Shown: piece after piece, positions 17,240 to 28,527 of the stretch
Layout: every line of letters starts with the position of its first letter
Numbering within the stretch: the stretch's first letter is position 1
Source of the DNA: an uncultured Alphaproteobacteria bacterium
Lineage (GTDB): Bacteria > Pseudomonadota > Alphaproteobacteria > Rhodobacterales > Rhodobacteraceae
NCBI GenBank assembly: GCA_929200255.1
Contig: CAKMYZ010000002.1
Span: forward strand, 124,001 to 188,000
DNA length: 64,000 nt
Direction of reading: 5' to 3'
Translations under genes and position numbers: made by a program
Notes under the pieces: generated by a model
Databases searched by the model: none
The model's input: only the letters and a program-made list of their open reading frames with translations
What the model was told of the DNA's origin: nothing

Positions 17240-18550
17240 ATGAAGAACTCAATTTTCGGCGCTCTTGCCGCAACTACAATGCTGTCGCCCGCAGCTGCGA
17301 TAGCCCAAACCGAAGTGCAGTTCTGGCACGCTTTTACCGGTAGTCTGGGAGAGCTGGTCGCGGCGCAGGTGGACGAATTCAACGCCAGTCAAAGCGATTA
17401 CGTTGTGGTGCAAAGCCACAAAGGCAACTACTCGGAAACGCTCAACTCAGGTATCGCGGCATTCCGCGCCGGTGAGCATCCTCACATCCTGATGGTATTC
17501 GAAGTCGGCACCGCAACCATGATGTCAGCACAGGGCGCAACCCGGCCTGTCTTTGAGGTTATGGCCCAGAGCGGCGCTGAATTTGACCCAAGTGCCTATA
17601 TCGGCTCTGTCAAAGGCTACTACACCACAACCGATGGCGAGATGCTTTCGCTGCCATTCAACTCATCCACACCGGTCCTATGGGTGAACCGTGACGCATT
17701 TGAAGCGGCCGGTGTCGACCCAGACACCGATCTTTCGACCTGGCAGAACGTCGACCGAACGCTAGACGCGTTGAAAGCGGGTGGATCGGAATGCCCGCTG
17801 GTGACAGCATGGCAAAGCTGGATTCACCTTGAAAACTTCTCGGCCTATCATGATGTGCCGTTTGCCAGTCAGGACAACGGCTTTGCCGGGCTTGATACAG
17901 AACTGATGCTGAACGGTGACGCACAGGTCGCCCACCTGACAGCCATGGGTGAATGGGCGCAGGATGGCAAATTCATCTACACCGGACGCCGCAACGAAGG
18001 TGGCGCGAACTTCCGGTCCGGCGAATGCGCACTCTTTACCGAAAGCTCGGCTGGGTATGCCGGGATCAAAGCCGAGGCCGAGTTTGACTTTGATGTGCGC
18101 CCCCTACCCTATTGGGAAGGTGTCGGAAACGCCCCACAAAACACCATCATCGGTGGCGCGTCGCTTTGGGTGATGGAGGGCCATGAAGACGCCGAATACG
18201 CTGGCGTTGGGGCATTCCTCGCCTACCTGTCGTCCAGTGATGTGCAGGCGCAGTGGCACCAGGATACGGGCTATCTGCCGATTACATCAGAGGCGGGAGA
18301 GGCAACGCGTGCTGCTGGTTTCTATGACGCCAATCCGGGCACCGATGTGGCAGTCATACAGATGACAGCAAATGAGCCGACAGCAAACTCCAAGGGTCTG
18401 CGCCTTGGGTCTTTCGATCAGATCCGCGGGATCATCGATGAAGAACTGGAAGCGATCTGGGCGGGCGACAAGACCGCACAGGAAGCGATGGACAGCGCGA
18501 AAGAACGCGGTGACGCGCTCTTGCGTCGGTTCGAAGCCGCAAACGGTTAG
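17240..18550 (+). CDS. ugpB: sn-Glycerol-3-phosphate ABC transporter, substrate-binding protein
   Basis: The 436-residue periplasmic protein follows the strong ribosome site AAAGGAGGA and has a signal peptide of about 22 residues. It matches UgpB closely: [56 protein letters not shown], a WIHLENFSA stretch, and [15 protein letters not shown]. UgpB binds glycerol-3-phosphate and glycerophosphodiesters. It is the first gene of ugpBAEC. A small GCACC/GGTGC hairpin (17212-17226) stands just before the ribosome site. I did not see a convincing Pho box upstream. Confidence 0.95.
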   Translation: MKNSIFGALAATTMLSPAAAIAQTEVQFWHAFTGSLGELVAAQVDEFNASQSDYVVVQSHKGNYSETLNSGIAAFRAGEHPHILMVFEVGTATMMSAQGATRPVFEVMAQSGAEFDPSAYIGSVKGYYTTTDGEMLSLPFNSSTPVLWVNRDAFEAAGVDPDTDLSTWQNVDRTLDALKAGGSECPLVTAWQSWIHLENFSAYHDVPFASQDNGFAGLDTELMLNGDAQVAHLTAMGEWAQDGKFIYTGRRNEGGANFRSGECALFTESSAGYAGIKAEAEFDFDVRPLPYWEGVGNAPQNTIIGGASLWVMEGHEDAEYAGVGAFLAYLSSSDVQAQWHQDTGYLPITSEAGEATRAAGFYDANPGTDVAVIQMTANEPTANSKGLRLGSFDQIRGIIDEELEAIWAGDKTAQEAMDSAKERGDALLRRFEAANG

Positions 18551-18561
18551 GGCAATGGATA

Positions 18562-18581
18562 GGCGGGGCCGACGCCCCGCC
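18562..18581 (+). promoter_or_regulatory. Intercistronic stem-loop between ugpB and ugpA
   Basis: GGCGGGG (18562-18568) pairs with CCCCGCC (18575-18581) over a 6-base loop, 11 bases after the ugpB stop. No T-run follows. Such hairpins between a binding-protein gene and its permease genes often protect the upstream mRNA or lower the expression of the downstream genes. Confidence 0.7.
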
Positions 18582-18600
18582 TTCCACGCTGGCTGAGCTG

Positions 18601-19482
18601 ATGGAAAAACGGGTCAAGTTTCGCGGCTGGCTATTGCCGCTTTTGCTGATTGCGCCGCAGGTGGTGATTTCGGCGGTCTTCTTTTTCTATCCTGCCGGGC
18701 AGGCAATCTGGCAATCGCTGTTCATCCCCGATCCTTTTGGCCTGTCGATGAAATGGGTCGGCTTGGGGAATTTTGAATTCCTGCTTTCGGATCGGTTTTA
18801 TCGCGCATCTTTCGTGACAACGGCCGTCTTTTCGATCCTTGTGACGCTGTGTTCAATGATCCCCGCACTGTTTCTGGCCGTAATGGCCGACCGCCTGATC
18901 AAAGGATCCGGCGTTTATCGCACCCTGCTGATCTGGCCCTACGCCGTCGCACCCGCCGTCGCGGGTGTGCTGTGGCTTTTCATGTTCAACACGCGCGTTG
19001 GTGTCGTGTCGTGGTATTTGGGGCAACTGGGGTATGACTGGAACCATGTACTAAACGGGGGTGAAGCGATGGGCCTTGTTGTCGTTGCATCTGCCTGGGG
19101 GCGTATCAGCTACAACTTTCTGTTCTTCTTTGCAGCACTTCAGGCCGTGCCAAGATCGGTGATCGAGGCCGCCGCCATTGACGGCGCACATTTCTGGCGG
19201 CGGTTCTGGACGATTGTGCTGCCGCTGCTGTCGCCAACGACCTTCTTCTTGCTGGTCGTCAATATCGTCTATTCATTCTTTGAAACCTTCGGCGTGATCC
19301 ACACGATCACCACAGGTGGGCCGCAACAGACAACAACGATCCTCGTCTACAAGGTCTACGCGGATGGTTTCGTCAGCCAGGACCTTGGCTCCTCTTCGGC
19401 ACAATCGGTCATTCTGTTGATCGTCGTGGGGCTGCTGACAGTGCTGCAATTCAAGTTCATTGAAAAACGGGTGCATTACTGA
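18601..19482 (+). CDS. ugpA: Glycerol-3-phosphate ABC transporter permease
   Basis: The 293-residue inner-membrane permease has six predicted helices. The EAA loop that docks to the ATPase reads [22 protein letters not shown] (about residues 190-211). It is MalF-type, and its place directly after ugpB and 1 base over the ugpE start makes it UgpA. The protein forms a heterodimer with UgpE in the membrane. The start codon ATG at 18601 has only a weak ribosome site, in keeping with the attenuating stem-loop upstream. Confidence 0.93.
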   Translation: MEKRVKFRGWLLPLLLIAPQVVISAVFFFYPAGQAIWQSLFIPDPFGLSMKWVGLGNFEFLLSDRFYRASFVTTAVFSILVTLCSMIPALFLAVMADRLIKGSGVYRTLLIWPYAVAPAVAGVLWLFMFNTRVGVVSWYLGQLGYDWNHVLNGGEAMGLVVVASAWGRISYNFLFFFAALQAVPRSVIEAAAIDGAHFWRRFWTIVLPLLSPTTFFLLVVNIVYSFFETFGVIHTITTGGPQQTTTILVYKVYADGFVSQDLGSSSAQSVILLIVVGLLTVLQFKFIEKRVHY

Positions 19483-20339
19483 TGTCGCGCCAAACGCACG
19501 GGATGGTCGAAAAGCGCGGTGCAGGCCTGTGGCTGACCCATGTGTTCATGATCCTTGGTGTCTTGGTGGTTTTCTTTCCGATCTGGCTGGCTTTTGTGGC
19601 CTCTACCGTGACACAGGCCGACATCATCCGCCCGCCGATGCCTGTCTGGCCGGGTGATCAGCTTTGGACCAACTACAAGAACGCATTGTTTTCTGGCATC
19701 AACGTGCCGGTTGGGACCATGCTCCTGAACAGCCTCATCATGGCCATAGGCATTGCAGTCGGCAAAATCATCATCTCGCTGCTATCCGCCTTTGCGATTG
19801 TCTATTTCAAATTTCCCGGTCGCAGCCTTTTCTTCTGGCTGATTTTCCTGACACTCATGCTGCCTGTAGAAGTGCGGATTGTGCCCACCTATGAGGTGGT
19901 GGCAGGTTTTGGGATGCTCAACTCGTATTCAGGGCTGATCTTCCCGCTGATCGCCTCGGCCACAGCAACTTTCCTCTTCCGTCAGTTTTTTCTGACCATC
20001 CCGGATGAACTGGCCGAAGCCGCCCGCGTGGACGGCGCCCGTCCAATGCGGTTCTTCTGGGACATCGTAGTGCCGATGAGCCGCACAAATATCGCAGCCC
20101 TCTTTGTGATCCTGTTTATATACGGTTGGAACCAATACCTTTGGCCGCTTCTGATCACCACAGACCCCGAGATGAACACCATCGTCATGGGTATCAAGCA
20201 GATGTTCCCAAGCGGCGATGATTTTGCCCATTGGCCCACGATCATGGCGACATCCATCCTTGCGATGATCCCGCCTGTGATCGTCGTGGTGGGGATGCAA
20301 CGGCTGTTTATCCGCGGCCTTGTTGATAGCGAGAAATAG
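19482..20339 (+). CDS. ugpE: Glycerol-3-phosphate ABC transporter permease
   Basis: The 285-residue MalG-type permease has six predicted helices. The EAA loop is [20 protein letters not shown], and [16 protein letters not shown] near the end is typical of UgpE. Its start overlaps the ugpA stop by 1 base. The first 15 residues are basic and cytoplasmic. Confidence 0.93.
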   Translation: MSRQTHGMVEKRGAGLWLTHVFMILGVLVVFFPIWLAFVASTVTQADIIRPPMPVWPGDQLWTNYKNALFSGINVPVGTMLLNSLIMAIGIAVGKIIISLLSAFAIVYFKFPGRSLFFWLIFLTLMLPVEVRIVPTYEVVAGFGMLNSYSGLIFPLIASATATFLFRQFFLTIPDELAEAARVDGARPMRFFWDIVVPMSRTNIAALFVILFIYGWNQYLWPLLITTDPEMNTIVMGIKQMFPSGDDFAHWPTIMATSILAMIPPVIVVVGMQRLFIRGLVDSEK

Positions 20340-20341
20340 AT

Positions 20342-21397
20342 ATGGCGACAGTTTCCCTGCAAAACATCAAGAAAAGCTTTGGTACCACGGATGTGATCCA
20401 TGGCATCACGACCGACATCGCCGATGGGGAGTTCATTGTCATTGTCGGCCCGTCGGGTTGCGGGAAATCGACGCTTTTGCGCATGGTGGCGGGGCTGGAG
20501 ACGATCACCGCAGGTGAGGTGCTCATTGATGGTGAACGGGCCAACGACAAGGAACCCATGGATCGCGACATCGCGATGGTGTTCCAGAACTATGCACTCT
20601 ATCCGCATATGTCGGTGCGGCAAAACATGGGGTACGGGCTAAAGATCGCCAAGCTACCCAAAGATCAGATCGACGCCAAAGTGCTTAATGCCGCCAAACT
20701 GCTGCAACTTGAGCCGCTGTTGGACCGCAAACCGCGCGAATTGTCCGGCGGCCAACGCCAGCGCGTTGCGATGGGGCGTGCCATTGTGCGCGAACCGGCG
20801 GTGTTCTTGTTCGACGAACCCCTGTCAAACCTCGACGCGAAGCTGCGCGTGCAGATGCGTCTGGAAATCAAAGAGTTGCAGTCAAAACTGGGCATCACCG
20901 CGCTTTACGTGACACATGACCAGGTCGAGGCGATGACGATGGCCGACCGCATGATCGTGATGAACGCTGGCATCGCTGAACAAATCGGCACACCGCTTGA
21001 GGTTTACGAAACCCCGCGCACCCTGTTTGCCGCGCAATTTATCGGCAGCCCGGCGATGAATATTCTGGATGCACAGATATTGGACGGTTGGGTGATGCTG
21101 GGCGATCAACGCATTGCTGAGGCCCGTGGCCCGGATGGCCCTGTCAAATTCGGCATTCGCCCGGAACACGTGATCGCAGATGACCCGGGCCCAATCCACG
21201 TGACCGCTAAACTGGCCGAACCACTTGGCGCCAATACGCTGCTTCATTGCGAACTTAAGGGGGAACAGGCTGGCTTTACGGTCAGCTTGCCCGGTGTTCA
21301 CATCCTCAGCGGTGAAGAGACTGCGATGCAATTTTCAATCCAACCCGGCAAGGCACATCTGTTTGATGCTGACACGGGCCTGCGTCGTACAAACTAG
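20342..21397 (+). CDS. ugpC: Glycerol-3-phosphate ABC transporter ATPase
   Basis: The 351-residue cytoplasmic ATPase has Walker [10 protein letters not shown], signature [16 protein letters not shown], Walker [13 protein letters not shown] and the switch histidine in TALYVTHDQ. The C-terminal regulatory OB-type domain of the MalK group follows (about residues 235-351, with FGIRPEHV). It starts 2 bases after ugpE. The last gene of many ugp operons, ugpQ, is absent: the next gene is glyoxalase I, 140 bases further. Confidence 0.94.
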   Translation: MATVSLQNIKKSFGTTDVIHGITTDIADGEFIVIVGPSGCGKSTLLRMVAGLETITAGEVLIDGERANDKEPMDRDIAMVFQNYALYPHMSVRQNMGYGLKIAKLPKDQIDAKVLNAAKLLQLEPLLDRKPRELSGGQRQRVAMGRAIVREPAVFLFDEPLSNLDAKLRVQMRLEIKELQSKLGITALYVTHDQVEAMTMADRMIVMNAGIAEQIGTPLEVYETPRTLFAAQFIGSPAMNILDAQILDGWVMLGDQRIAEARGPDGPVKFGIRPEHVIADDPGPIHVTAKLAEPLGANTLLHCELKGEQAGFTVSLPGVHILSGEETAMQFSIQPGKAHLFDADTGLRRTN

Positions 21398-21537
21398 CAG
21401 AGGTCTCTCACGTGGGATGATGCCAGCGCGCCAAGCCCGGCATTGCCCCACACACCCAAGATTTCCACGCAGGGTATTTTACAGCGCGGCCCGGCGGGCT
21501 AACCTCAGGTCAATGCCCGATGAAACTGGAGAAACAG

Positions 21538-21966
21538 ATGTCCCTGAAATACCTGCACGCGATGGTTCGCGTCAAAGATCTCGAAAAATCGATTGCGTTT
21601 TATGAACTGCTCGGCCTGAAGGAAACGCACCGTTACGACAGCGAAGCGGGGCGCTTTTCGCTGATCTTCATGGCACCTCCGGGGCAAGAGGAATGCCCGA
21701 TTGAGCTGACATATAACTGGGACGGCGACGATGGGTTGCCGTCGGACGGGCGGCATTTCGGGCACCTCGCCTATCGCGTGTCCAACATCTACGAAACCTG
21801 CCAGCATCTGATGGACAATGGCGTGACGATCAACCGCCCGCCGCGCGACGGGCATATGGCCTTTGTCCGCTCGCCCGACAATATCTCTATCGAGCTGCTG
21901 CAAGACGGGGATGATCTGCCATCAGCAGAGCCTTGGCTCAGCATGGAAAACACTGGCCATTGGTAA
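21538..21966 (+). CDS. gloA: Lactoylglutathione lyase (glyoxalase I)
   Basis: The 142-residue metalloenzyme converts the methylglyoxal-glutathione hemithioacetal to S-lactoylglutathione. The start at 21538 follows TGGAGAAAC. The four metal ligands of the two-module fold are visible: a histidine in LHAMVRV, glutamate in IELTYN, histidine in GHLAYRV and glutamate in SIELLQ. Its end overlaps the open frame of the first DUF1194 remnant. Confidence 0.93.
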   Translation: MSLKYLHAMVRVKDLEKSIAFYELLGLKETHRYDSEAGRFSLIFMAPPGQEECPIELTYNWDGDDGLPSDGRHFGHLAYRVSNIYETCQHLMDNGVTINRPPRDGHMAFVRSPDNISIELLQDGDDLPSAEPWLSMENTGHW

Positions 21967-22247
21967 AGGCCGGACCTCTTTGTTGTTTTTGCCTGGCGGT
22001 GGCCTCAGCCCCGGCCTGTGCAGCCTCTCCATTTGATGGCGTGACGATCACTGGCCGCGTGATCGCTGCGCGATCGACTGCGATGGCAAGTGACTATCTT
22101 GACGGTGCCATCCACGACCCACATGCTTTTGTTGAAGTCGCGAACGGTTCTGCTGACATTGAAACGGCAACGCGGCGTCAGCACGTCAGAGAGCTATCGG
22201 CCCAGATTATCAGGCGGCGCGCGCGCCCGCGCGGTGCAAGCGGATGA
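21960..22247 (+). pseudogene. Internally deleted DUF1194 copy (first of three)
   Basis: The open frame keeps a hydrophobic signal-like start (GPLCCFCLAVASAPACA) and then jumps to the C-terminal part of a DUF1194 protein. GVTITGRVIAA aligns with GVIVNGLVVG of the intact neighbour, DYLDGAIHDPHAFVEVA with YYLENVIRGPGSFVEVA, and HVRELSAQII with LLRELAAQIL. The middle of about 130 residues, including the whole metal site, is missing. A TTG start at 21960 overlaps the gloA stop; an ATG at 21933 inside gloA is in the same frame. Its stop overlaps the next start by ATGA. It is open but very probably without the family function. Confidence 0.75.
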
Positions 22248-22975
22248 TCCGCCTCTGCCTTCTCCTCCTGCTCCTGCTCCTGCCCGGGCTTGCGCAGGCG
22301 GCATGCCGGCAGGCATTGTCAATTGCACTGGACGTCTCCAGCTCGGTCGACGATTCGGAATACCAGTTGCAGATTGAAGGGGTGATCGCCGCACTGAGCG
22401 CGCCGACGGTTCAGCAGATCCTGTTTTTGCAGCCCGAAGCACCAATCACATTGCATGTGTTCGAATGGAGTGGGCCGGTCAATCACACCATTATTGTCCC
22501 CTGGACCCGCATCACCAGCCCTGCCGACCTTGCCCGCATCACAGCCCAGTTGCGCGCCCATGAACGCACGACCAAGGCCCCCAATACCGCCATCGGCTCG
22601 GCCATGTTGGCGGGGTTCACCTATCTGGAACAACAGCCCGATTGCTGGATGCGCACGTTGGACATCTCTGGAGACGGGGAAACCAACACAGGGCCCCTGC
22701 CCGAAGAGATCGGTGATGATCTGCGCCCCGAAGGGGTTATCGTGAACGGGCTTGTGGTGGGGTCAGGTAATTTCTTTGGGGACCGGGTCAGCCGACAATC
22801 ACTAGAGGAGCTGCGCGACTACTATCTGGAAAACGTCATTCGCGGCCCCGGTTCCTTTGTTGAGGTCGCGCTGGATTATGATGATTATGCCGCCACGATG
22901 GAGCGGAAACTGCTGCGTGAATTGGCGGCGCAAATCCTTGGGCAAACCAGCGACACAGGTGGAGCAAACGGATGA
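22244..22975 (+). CDS. DUF1194 secreted von Willebrand A-like protein
   Basis: The 243-residue protein has a signal peptide (MIRLCLLLLLLLLPGLAQA) and a vWA-like fold with the metal-ion site motif D30-V-S-S-S. Further family blocks are ISGDGETNTG, GVIVNGLVVG and the C-terminal FVEVALDYDDYAATMERKLLREL. DUF1194 proteins are periplasmic or secreted, of unknown role, perhaps in protein binding. It is the only intact member of a three-copy tandem array, joined to both flanking copies by ATGA overlaps. Confidence 0.88.
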   Translation: MIRLCLLLLLLLLPGLAQAACRQALSIALDVSSSVDDSEYQLQIEGVIAALSAPTVQQILFLQPEAPITLHVFEWSGPVNHTIIVPWTRITSPADLARITAQLRAHERTTKAPNTAIGSAMLAGFTYLEQQPDCWMRTLDISGDGETNTGPLPEEIGDDLRPEGVIVNGLVVGSGNFFGDRVSRQSLEELRDYYLENVIRGPGSFVEVALDYDDYAATMERKLLRELAAQILGQTSDTGGANG

Positions 22976-23263
22976 TCCGCTTCCGCGCCGTGCTTTTGAT
23001 GTTGCCGCGGCCGGTGCAGGTCGCCCGCCAGCAGGCCGCGGCCCACGGGCCTGATGTTTCGGGATCCGTTGACGCGGTTGAGCCACCCATACGGCACGTT
23101 CGCGCATCTGGCGTAATAACCCTGTCTTTACCATGAAGCGCCATCCTACACATGGGTTGGCGCCCGGGTAAAATCGGCGCGGGCCAAGCTGCTGCACGAG
23201 CTGGCAAACACCGCCAGTGGCGACGCATCCCCGCAGTCACCCCACGCGGTCAGGATGCTTTAG
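22972..23263 (+). pseudogene. Decayed DUF1194 copy (third of three)
   Basis: A start overlapping the intact DUF1194 stop opens a 54-residue frame beginning MIRFRAVLLMLP. It keeps PDVSGSVD, equivalent to LDVSSSVD of the intact gene, and then GVITLSLP, equivalent to GVIAALSAP, before an early TGA. After a gap, a second frame ending at 23263 reads AKLLHELANTASG, matching the KLLRELAAQI end of the intact gene. The middle is lost and the two ends are out of frame. The end abuts the stop of the convergent MarR gene. Confidence 0.75.
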
Positions 23264-23796
23264 TAGATGTAGCGGATCTGATCGGTCCAGTATCGTTCCA
23301 CCCGACGCAGAGCCGACGTGATATCCTCAAGCCCATCGTGATCAACAACCTGGCGTTCAACCAGACCTTCGGAATGGGTGCGGAACAATTTGCCCACGAC
23401 AGCGTGCACACCGCGACCCTTTTCGGTCAGGCGCACCCGCACCGACCGGCGGTCGATCTCACTACGCTGATGGTGCATATACCCCGCCTCAACCAGTTTT
23501 TTGAGGTTATATGACACGTTAGAGCCCTGATAGTAGCCGCGCGATTTCAATTCACCTGCTGTGACCTCGTTGTCACCGACGTTGAACAGTAAAAGCGCCT
23601 GCACGGCATTGATTTCCAGCAGCCCCAGGCGTTCAAACTCATCCTTAATGACGTCCAGCAGCAACCGATGCAGACGCTCCACCAGTGTCAGCGCATCAAG
23701 ATAGGTGTTCATGAATGCCAAGCTACGGGCATCCGCGATACCATCGGTTTCAGTGCTGTCTTCGTTGGGGTCGCCCATCTCTGCGTGAATGCTCAT
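23260..23796 (-). CDS. MarR-family transcriptional regulator
   Basis: The 178-residue protein has a winged helix-turn-helix at about residues 55-125. AGELKSRGYYQGSNVSYNLKKLVEAGY is the recognition helix region, and the wing is DRRSVRVRLTEKG. The N-terminal 25 residues are acidic and poorly conserved. It resembles the alphaproteobacterial MarR group that includes LdtR, but I cannot fix the subfamily. The start at 23796 follows GGATCAGTGGC. The target is unknown. Confidence 0.85.
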   Translation of the reverse strand: MSIHAEMGDPNEDSTETDGIADARSLAFMNTYLDALTLVERLHRLLLDVIKDEFERLGLLEINAVQALLLFNVGDNEVTAGELKSRGYYQGSNVSYNLKKLVEAGYMHHQRSEIDRRSVRVRLTEKGRGVHAVVGKLFRTHSEGLVERQVVDHDGLEDITSALRRVERYWTDQIRYIY

Positions 23797-23876
23797 GCCA
23801 CTGATCCTCCATCGTTGCCTTGCAAGCAGAGCTAAACCGAAACAAACAACATTCAGTTAAGGGCAAATTTGCAGAG

Positions 23877-24149
23877 TTATGCCGGACGGGTCACGCCTTG
23901 GGCGCCTGAAGCAATCTGTGTCACCAGATCAAGATAAACCTCTGGCACAGGAAACTGGCCGCCAATCCAGCCATAGATATCATGGTCATTCTCGGACAGA
24001 AGCTGATCATAAAGACGCAGGCCGTCATCAGAAAGATCGGCCAGATGTGCGTCAGCAAAGGCCGAGAGGATTAAATCCATCTCCTTGATCCCGCGCCGCA
24101 TCGAGCGCATGCGCAGGCGTTTGATCATCGTTTCGCGTGTTTCGGACAT
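23877..24149 (-). CDS. sdhE: Succinate dehydrogenase assembly factor SdhE
   Basis: The 90-residue helical protein promotes covalent FAD attachment to SdhA. The hallmark R-G-x-x-E motif is RGIKE (residues 19-23), followed by MDLILSAFA and an acidic LSENDHDIYGW segment. The start ATG (24147-24149) is one base after the stop of the XRE regulator gene, so the two are translated as a pair. Confidence 0.92.
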   Translation of the reverse strand: MSETRETMIKRLRMRSMRRGIKEMDLILSAFADAHLADLSDDGLRLYDQLLSENDHDIYGWIGGQFPVPEVYLDLVTQIASGAQGVTRPA

Positions 24150-24150
24150 A

Positions 24151-26221
<2,071 letters not shown>

Positions 26222-26226
26222 GCGCC

Positions 26227-26247
26227 GGGGCAGGATCATCCTGCCCC
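26227..26247. terminator. Hairpin between convergent genes
   Basis: GGGGCAGGAT and ATCCTGCCCC form a near-perfect 21-base palindrome with a single central base, 5 bases after one stop codon and 20 bases before the next gene's stop on the other strand. There is no T-run, but the position fits a bidirectional terminator. Confidence 0.7.
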
Positions 26248-26266
26248 GAACAACTGCCCCCATGGA

Positions 26267-26755
26267 TCAGTGGTCTGTGCCATGTGCACTGTGATCCATC
26301 TCGCCCATATCGGCGGCATCGCGCGCCTCTACGTTAAAGACAACCTCAAGCGATCCAGCATTCTCGAACACCAGCGTTGCAGGCACAGTTTCGCCAACCT
26401 CAAACGGATCACCGTCCAACCCCATGAACATGACGTGGAACCCGCCAGGGGCAAGGGAGACCGTTTCACCTGCGGGAATATCGACAGCATCCACATGGCT
26501 CATCGATGCGACACCGTCTTCCATTGTGGTTGTGTGGATCATGACGCGCGGAAATGCCGCCTCAACGGCCACAAGCCGGTCGGCGGTGGTGCCCGTGTTG
26601 GTGACGGTCATATAGCCCGCACCGGATATCGCGGTGGCGGTGGTTTCAAAAGCGATGGGATGATCAATGACAAGGTCGCCGATCTTGAATTCATGGGCAG
26701 CGGCAGGCGGTGCCAAGGCAAGCATGGCCAAGGCGGCAAAGGAATAGGATTTCAT
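26267..26755 (-). CDS. Copper chaperone PCu(A)C
   Basis: The 162-residue protein has a signal peptide (MKSYSFAALAMLALAPPAAA) and then the PCuAC cupredoxin-like fold. The Cu(I) motif is visible: histidine in MIHTTTME, methionine in ASMSHVD, and the pair FHVMFM about 21 residues later. The C-terminus adds an H- and M-rich tail (MGEMDHSAHGTDH). Such periplasmic chaperones deliver copper to the Cu-A site of cytochrome oxidase. The start at 26755 follows GTGGAGAC. A DUF2946 gene is directly upstream. Confidence 0.92.
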   Translation of the reverse strand: MKSYSFAALAMLALAPPAAAHEFKIGDLVIDHPIAFETTATAISGAGYMTVTNTGTTADRLVAVEAAFPRVMIHTTTMEDGVASMSHVDAVDIPAGETVSLAPGGFHVMFMGLDGDPFEVGETVPATLVFENAGSLEVVFNVEARDAADMGEMDHSAHGTDH

Positions 26756-26824
26756 CGGATGTCTCCACTTGGGCAGCGTTTGAACAGGCCGCATTTGTTT
26801 GATCTCAAAAGGGGGGGGTAAAGA

Positions 26825-27184
26825 TCAAACAACCGGTGGCGCACGCACGGGACGTGCGGGATCAGCAACACTGCCCGCAGGGCAGAGACCAACAAACACC
26901 GGCAGAGCCGGCCCAGTGTGCCAGTCAGCTGACAGCGCCTGCGCACTGGCAGACGGGACAGAGGCCACATCAACAAGACGGCAAGCATCGCAGGATTGGC
27001 CAACATGGTCGCCACTCGCGTCGCCGCAAATCTCTCCCAGAGACCCGCCCACGGCGAGGTAGCGCATCAGATTATCGTCCACATCAAGGGGGATGGCCCG
27101 ATGGGCAAAGTCGGTACTGGCCAGCGCAACCAGCAGGGCTGCGACAAGGCTAAGCTTGGCAAAGGTGGCGGTCAGGATACGCAT
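26825..27184 (-). CDS. DUF2946-like secreted protein (copy 1)
   Basis: The 119-residue protein begins with a signal peptide (MRILTATFAKLSLVAALLVALAS). It has the pattern YLAVGGSLGEICG, then a C-x-x-C-R-L motif (CDACRL), and a C-terminal VRAPPVV. The same blocks occur in the protein at 35306. DUF2946 members are exported proteins of unknown function that often travel with copper genes, and this one precedes a copper chaperone by 69 bases on the same strand. A metal role through the two cysteines is an inference. Confidence 0.75.
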   Translation of the reverse strand: MRILTATFAKLSLVAALLVALASTDFAHRAIPLDVDDNLMRYLAVGGSLGEICGDASGDHVGQSCDACRLVDVASVPSASAQALSADWHTGPALPVFVGLCPAGSVADPARPVRAPPVV

Positions 27185-27244
27185 GTCAGCCTTGATATAT
27201 GTGGGTGCCGCAGAATGCGCCAGCCCCAAGGCCGCGGCATTCTG

Positions 27245-28192
27245 TCAGATTGCCTGGGGCAATGGGCGACCTTCATCCCATGCAATGATGTTGTCCAACG
27301 CCATCTGACCCATGGCCGCGCGCACCTCCAGCGCGGCAGTACCCAGATGCGGCAAGAGCGTGACATTCTCCATCGCGCAAAAGGCGTCCGGGACACCAGG
27401 TTCATTGACAAAGACGTCCAGACCAGCGCCCGCGATCCGGCCCTCTTGCAGGGCGACAATCAGCGCCGGTTCGTCCACCACATCGCCACGTGCAATATTC
27501 ACGAATACGCCAGTGGGTTTCATCGCCGCCAAAGCTGCGGCATCAATCATCGCGGTGTTACTGCCACCGCCGGGGACGGTGACCACAACGATATCCGCCG
27601 TTCCCATCAGCTCTGCCAAAGTCTCAACCTGGGTGGCGGGTATGTCCACAGGTTTGCGCGAACGGTTGAAGTAGATCACCGGCATTTCAAACCCGTAGTG
27701 ACAGCGCCGCGCTACGGCCTGACCAATCCGGCCCATGCCGATGATCCCCACCGTTTTGCCAGTCACATGTGTACCCAGCATATGGGTTGGCCCCCAACCA
27801 CCCCACTTGTTTGCGCGGACCAACCGCTCGCCTTCGCCCGCACGGCGGCAAGTCGACAGGATCAGGGTCATCCCAATGTCAGCCGTGGCGTCAGTGACGA
27901 CATCAGGCGTATTCGACACAGCAACACCCGCCCGCGCCGCAGCGGCCACGTCAATATGATTGTACCCGACGCCAAAATTGGCCAGCACACCGCAGCGGAT
28001 ATCACCGGTGAACGCCTCAGCCGTGAACTGATCACCCAAAGTGAGCAGAATCGCATCATAGTCGCACAAAGCAGCGGCAGCCTCTTGCACGGTCAACCCC
28101 TCCGCGCTGTCGCGGACAGTCACATCATATCTGGCGCGGGCGGCGTCCAGATTCGCATCAGGCAGAACACGGGTAACTAGTAGATTTTTCAA
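27245..28192 (-). CDS. D-isomer 2-hydroxyacid dehydrogenase (glyoxylate/hydroxypyruvate reductase-like)
   Basis: The 315-residue NAD(P)-dependent enzyme shows the Rossmann motif VGIIGMGRIGQAVARR and the catalytic set: arginine in NIARGDVVDE, glutamate in FVNEPG and histidine in LLPHLGTA. The only suitable start is a TTG at 28190-28192, which overlaps the stop of the upstream CsaA-type gene (ATTGA), so translation is coupled. The substrate is not fixed; glyoxylate or hydroxypyruvate is most likely. It is last in proC-csaA-dehydrogenase. Confidence 0.88.
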   Translation of the reverse strand: MKNLLVTRVLPDANLDAARARYDVTVRDSAEGLTVQEAAAALCDYDAILLTLGDQFTAEAFTGDIRCGVLANFGVGYNHIDVAAAARAGVAVSNTPDVVTDATADIGMTLILSTCRRAGEGERLVRANKWGGWGPTHMLGTHVTGKTVGIIGMGRIGQAVARRCHYGFEMPVIYFNRSRKPVDIPATQVETLAELMGTADIVVVTVPGGGSNTAMIDAAALAAMKPTGVFVNIARGDVVDEPALIVALQEGRIAGAGLDVFVNEPGVPDAFCAMENVTLLPHLGTAALEVRAAMGQMALDNIIAWDEGRPLPQAI

Positions 28193-28527
28193 TGCAGTCG
28201 CCCTCCGATTGGCACTGTGTGATCAGGCCCCACCAGCACCACCTCACCTTTCTCATCAGGCATACCAAGCACCAAAACCTCGGACATGAATTTCCCGATC
28301 TGGCGGGGCGGAAAGTTCACAACAGCCATCACCTGACGGCCAACCAGCGTTTCTGGTCGATAATGCGCGGTGATCTGGGCAGAGGTCCTTTTCTCACCAA
28401 TCTCTGTGCCAAAATCGATCCAAAGCTTGATGGCAGGCTTGCGGGCTTCCGGGTACGGCTCTGCACGTAAAACGGTGCCGACACGCACATCAATTTTCAG
28501 GAAGTCATCAAAGGTAGCCTCAGTCAT
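28189..28527 (-). CDS. CsaA-type tRNA-binding domain protein
   Basis: The 112-residue protein is a single OB-fold tRNA-binding domain. FDDFLKIDVRVGTVLRAEPYPEARKPA, LVGRQVMAVVNFPPRQIGKFMSEVLVLG and VLVGPDHTVPIGGRL are the standard CsaA or Trbp111 blocks. The start (28525-28527) lies within the last bases of proC, an 8-base overlap. CsaA was described as an export-related chaperone in Bacillus; the role here is unknown. Confidence 0.88.
   Translation of the reverse strand: MTEATFDDFLKIDVRVGTVLRAEPYPEARKPAIKLWIDFGTEIGEKRTSAQITAHYRPETLVGRQVMAVVNFPPRQIGKFMSEVLVLGMPDEKGEVVLVGPDHTVPIGGRLH

Noticed and set aside
26996-28180. A 394-codon plus-strand frame opposite the DUF2946 and dehydrogenase genes
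   Set aside because: It crosses two well-supported minus-strand genes and has a composition typical of antisense shadows.
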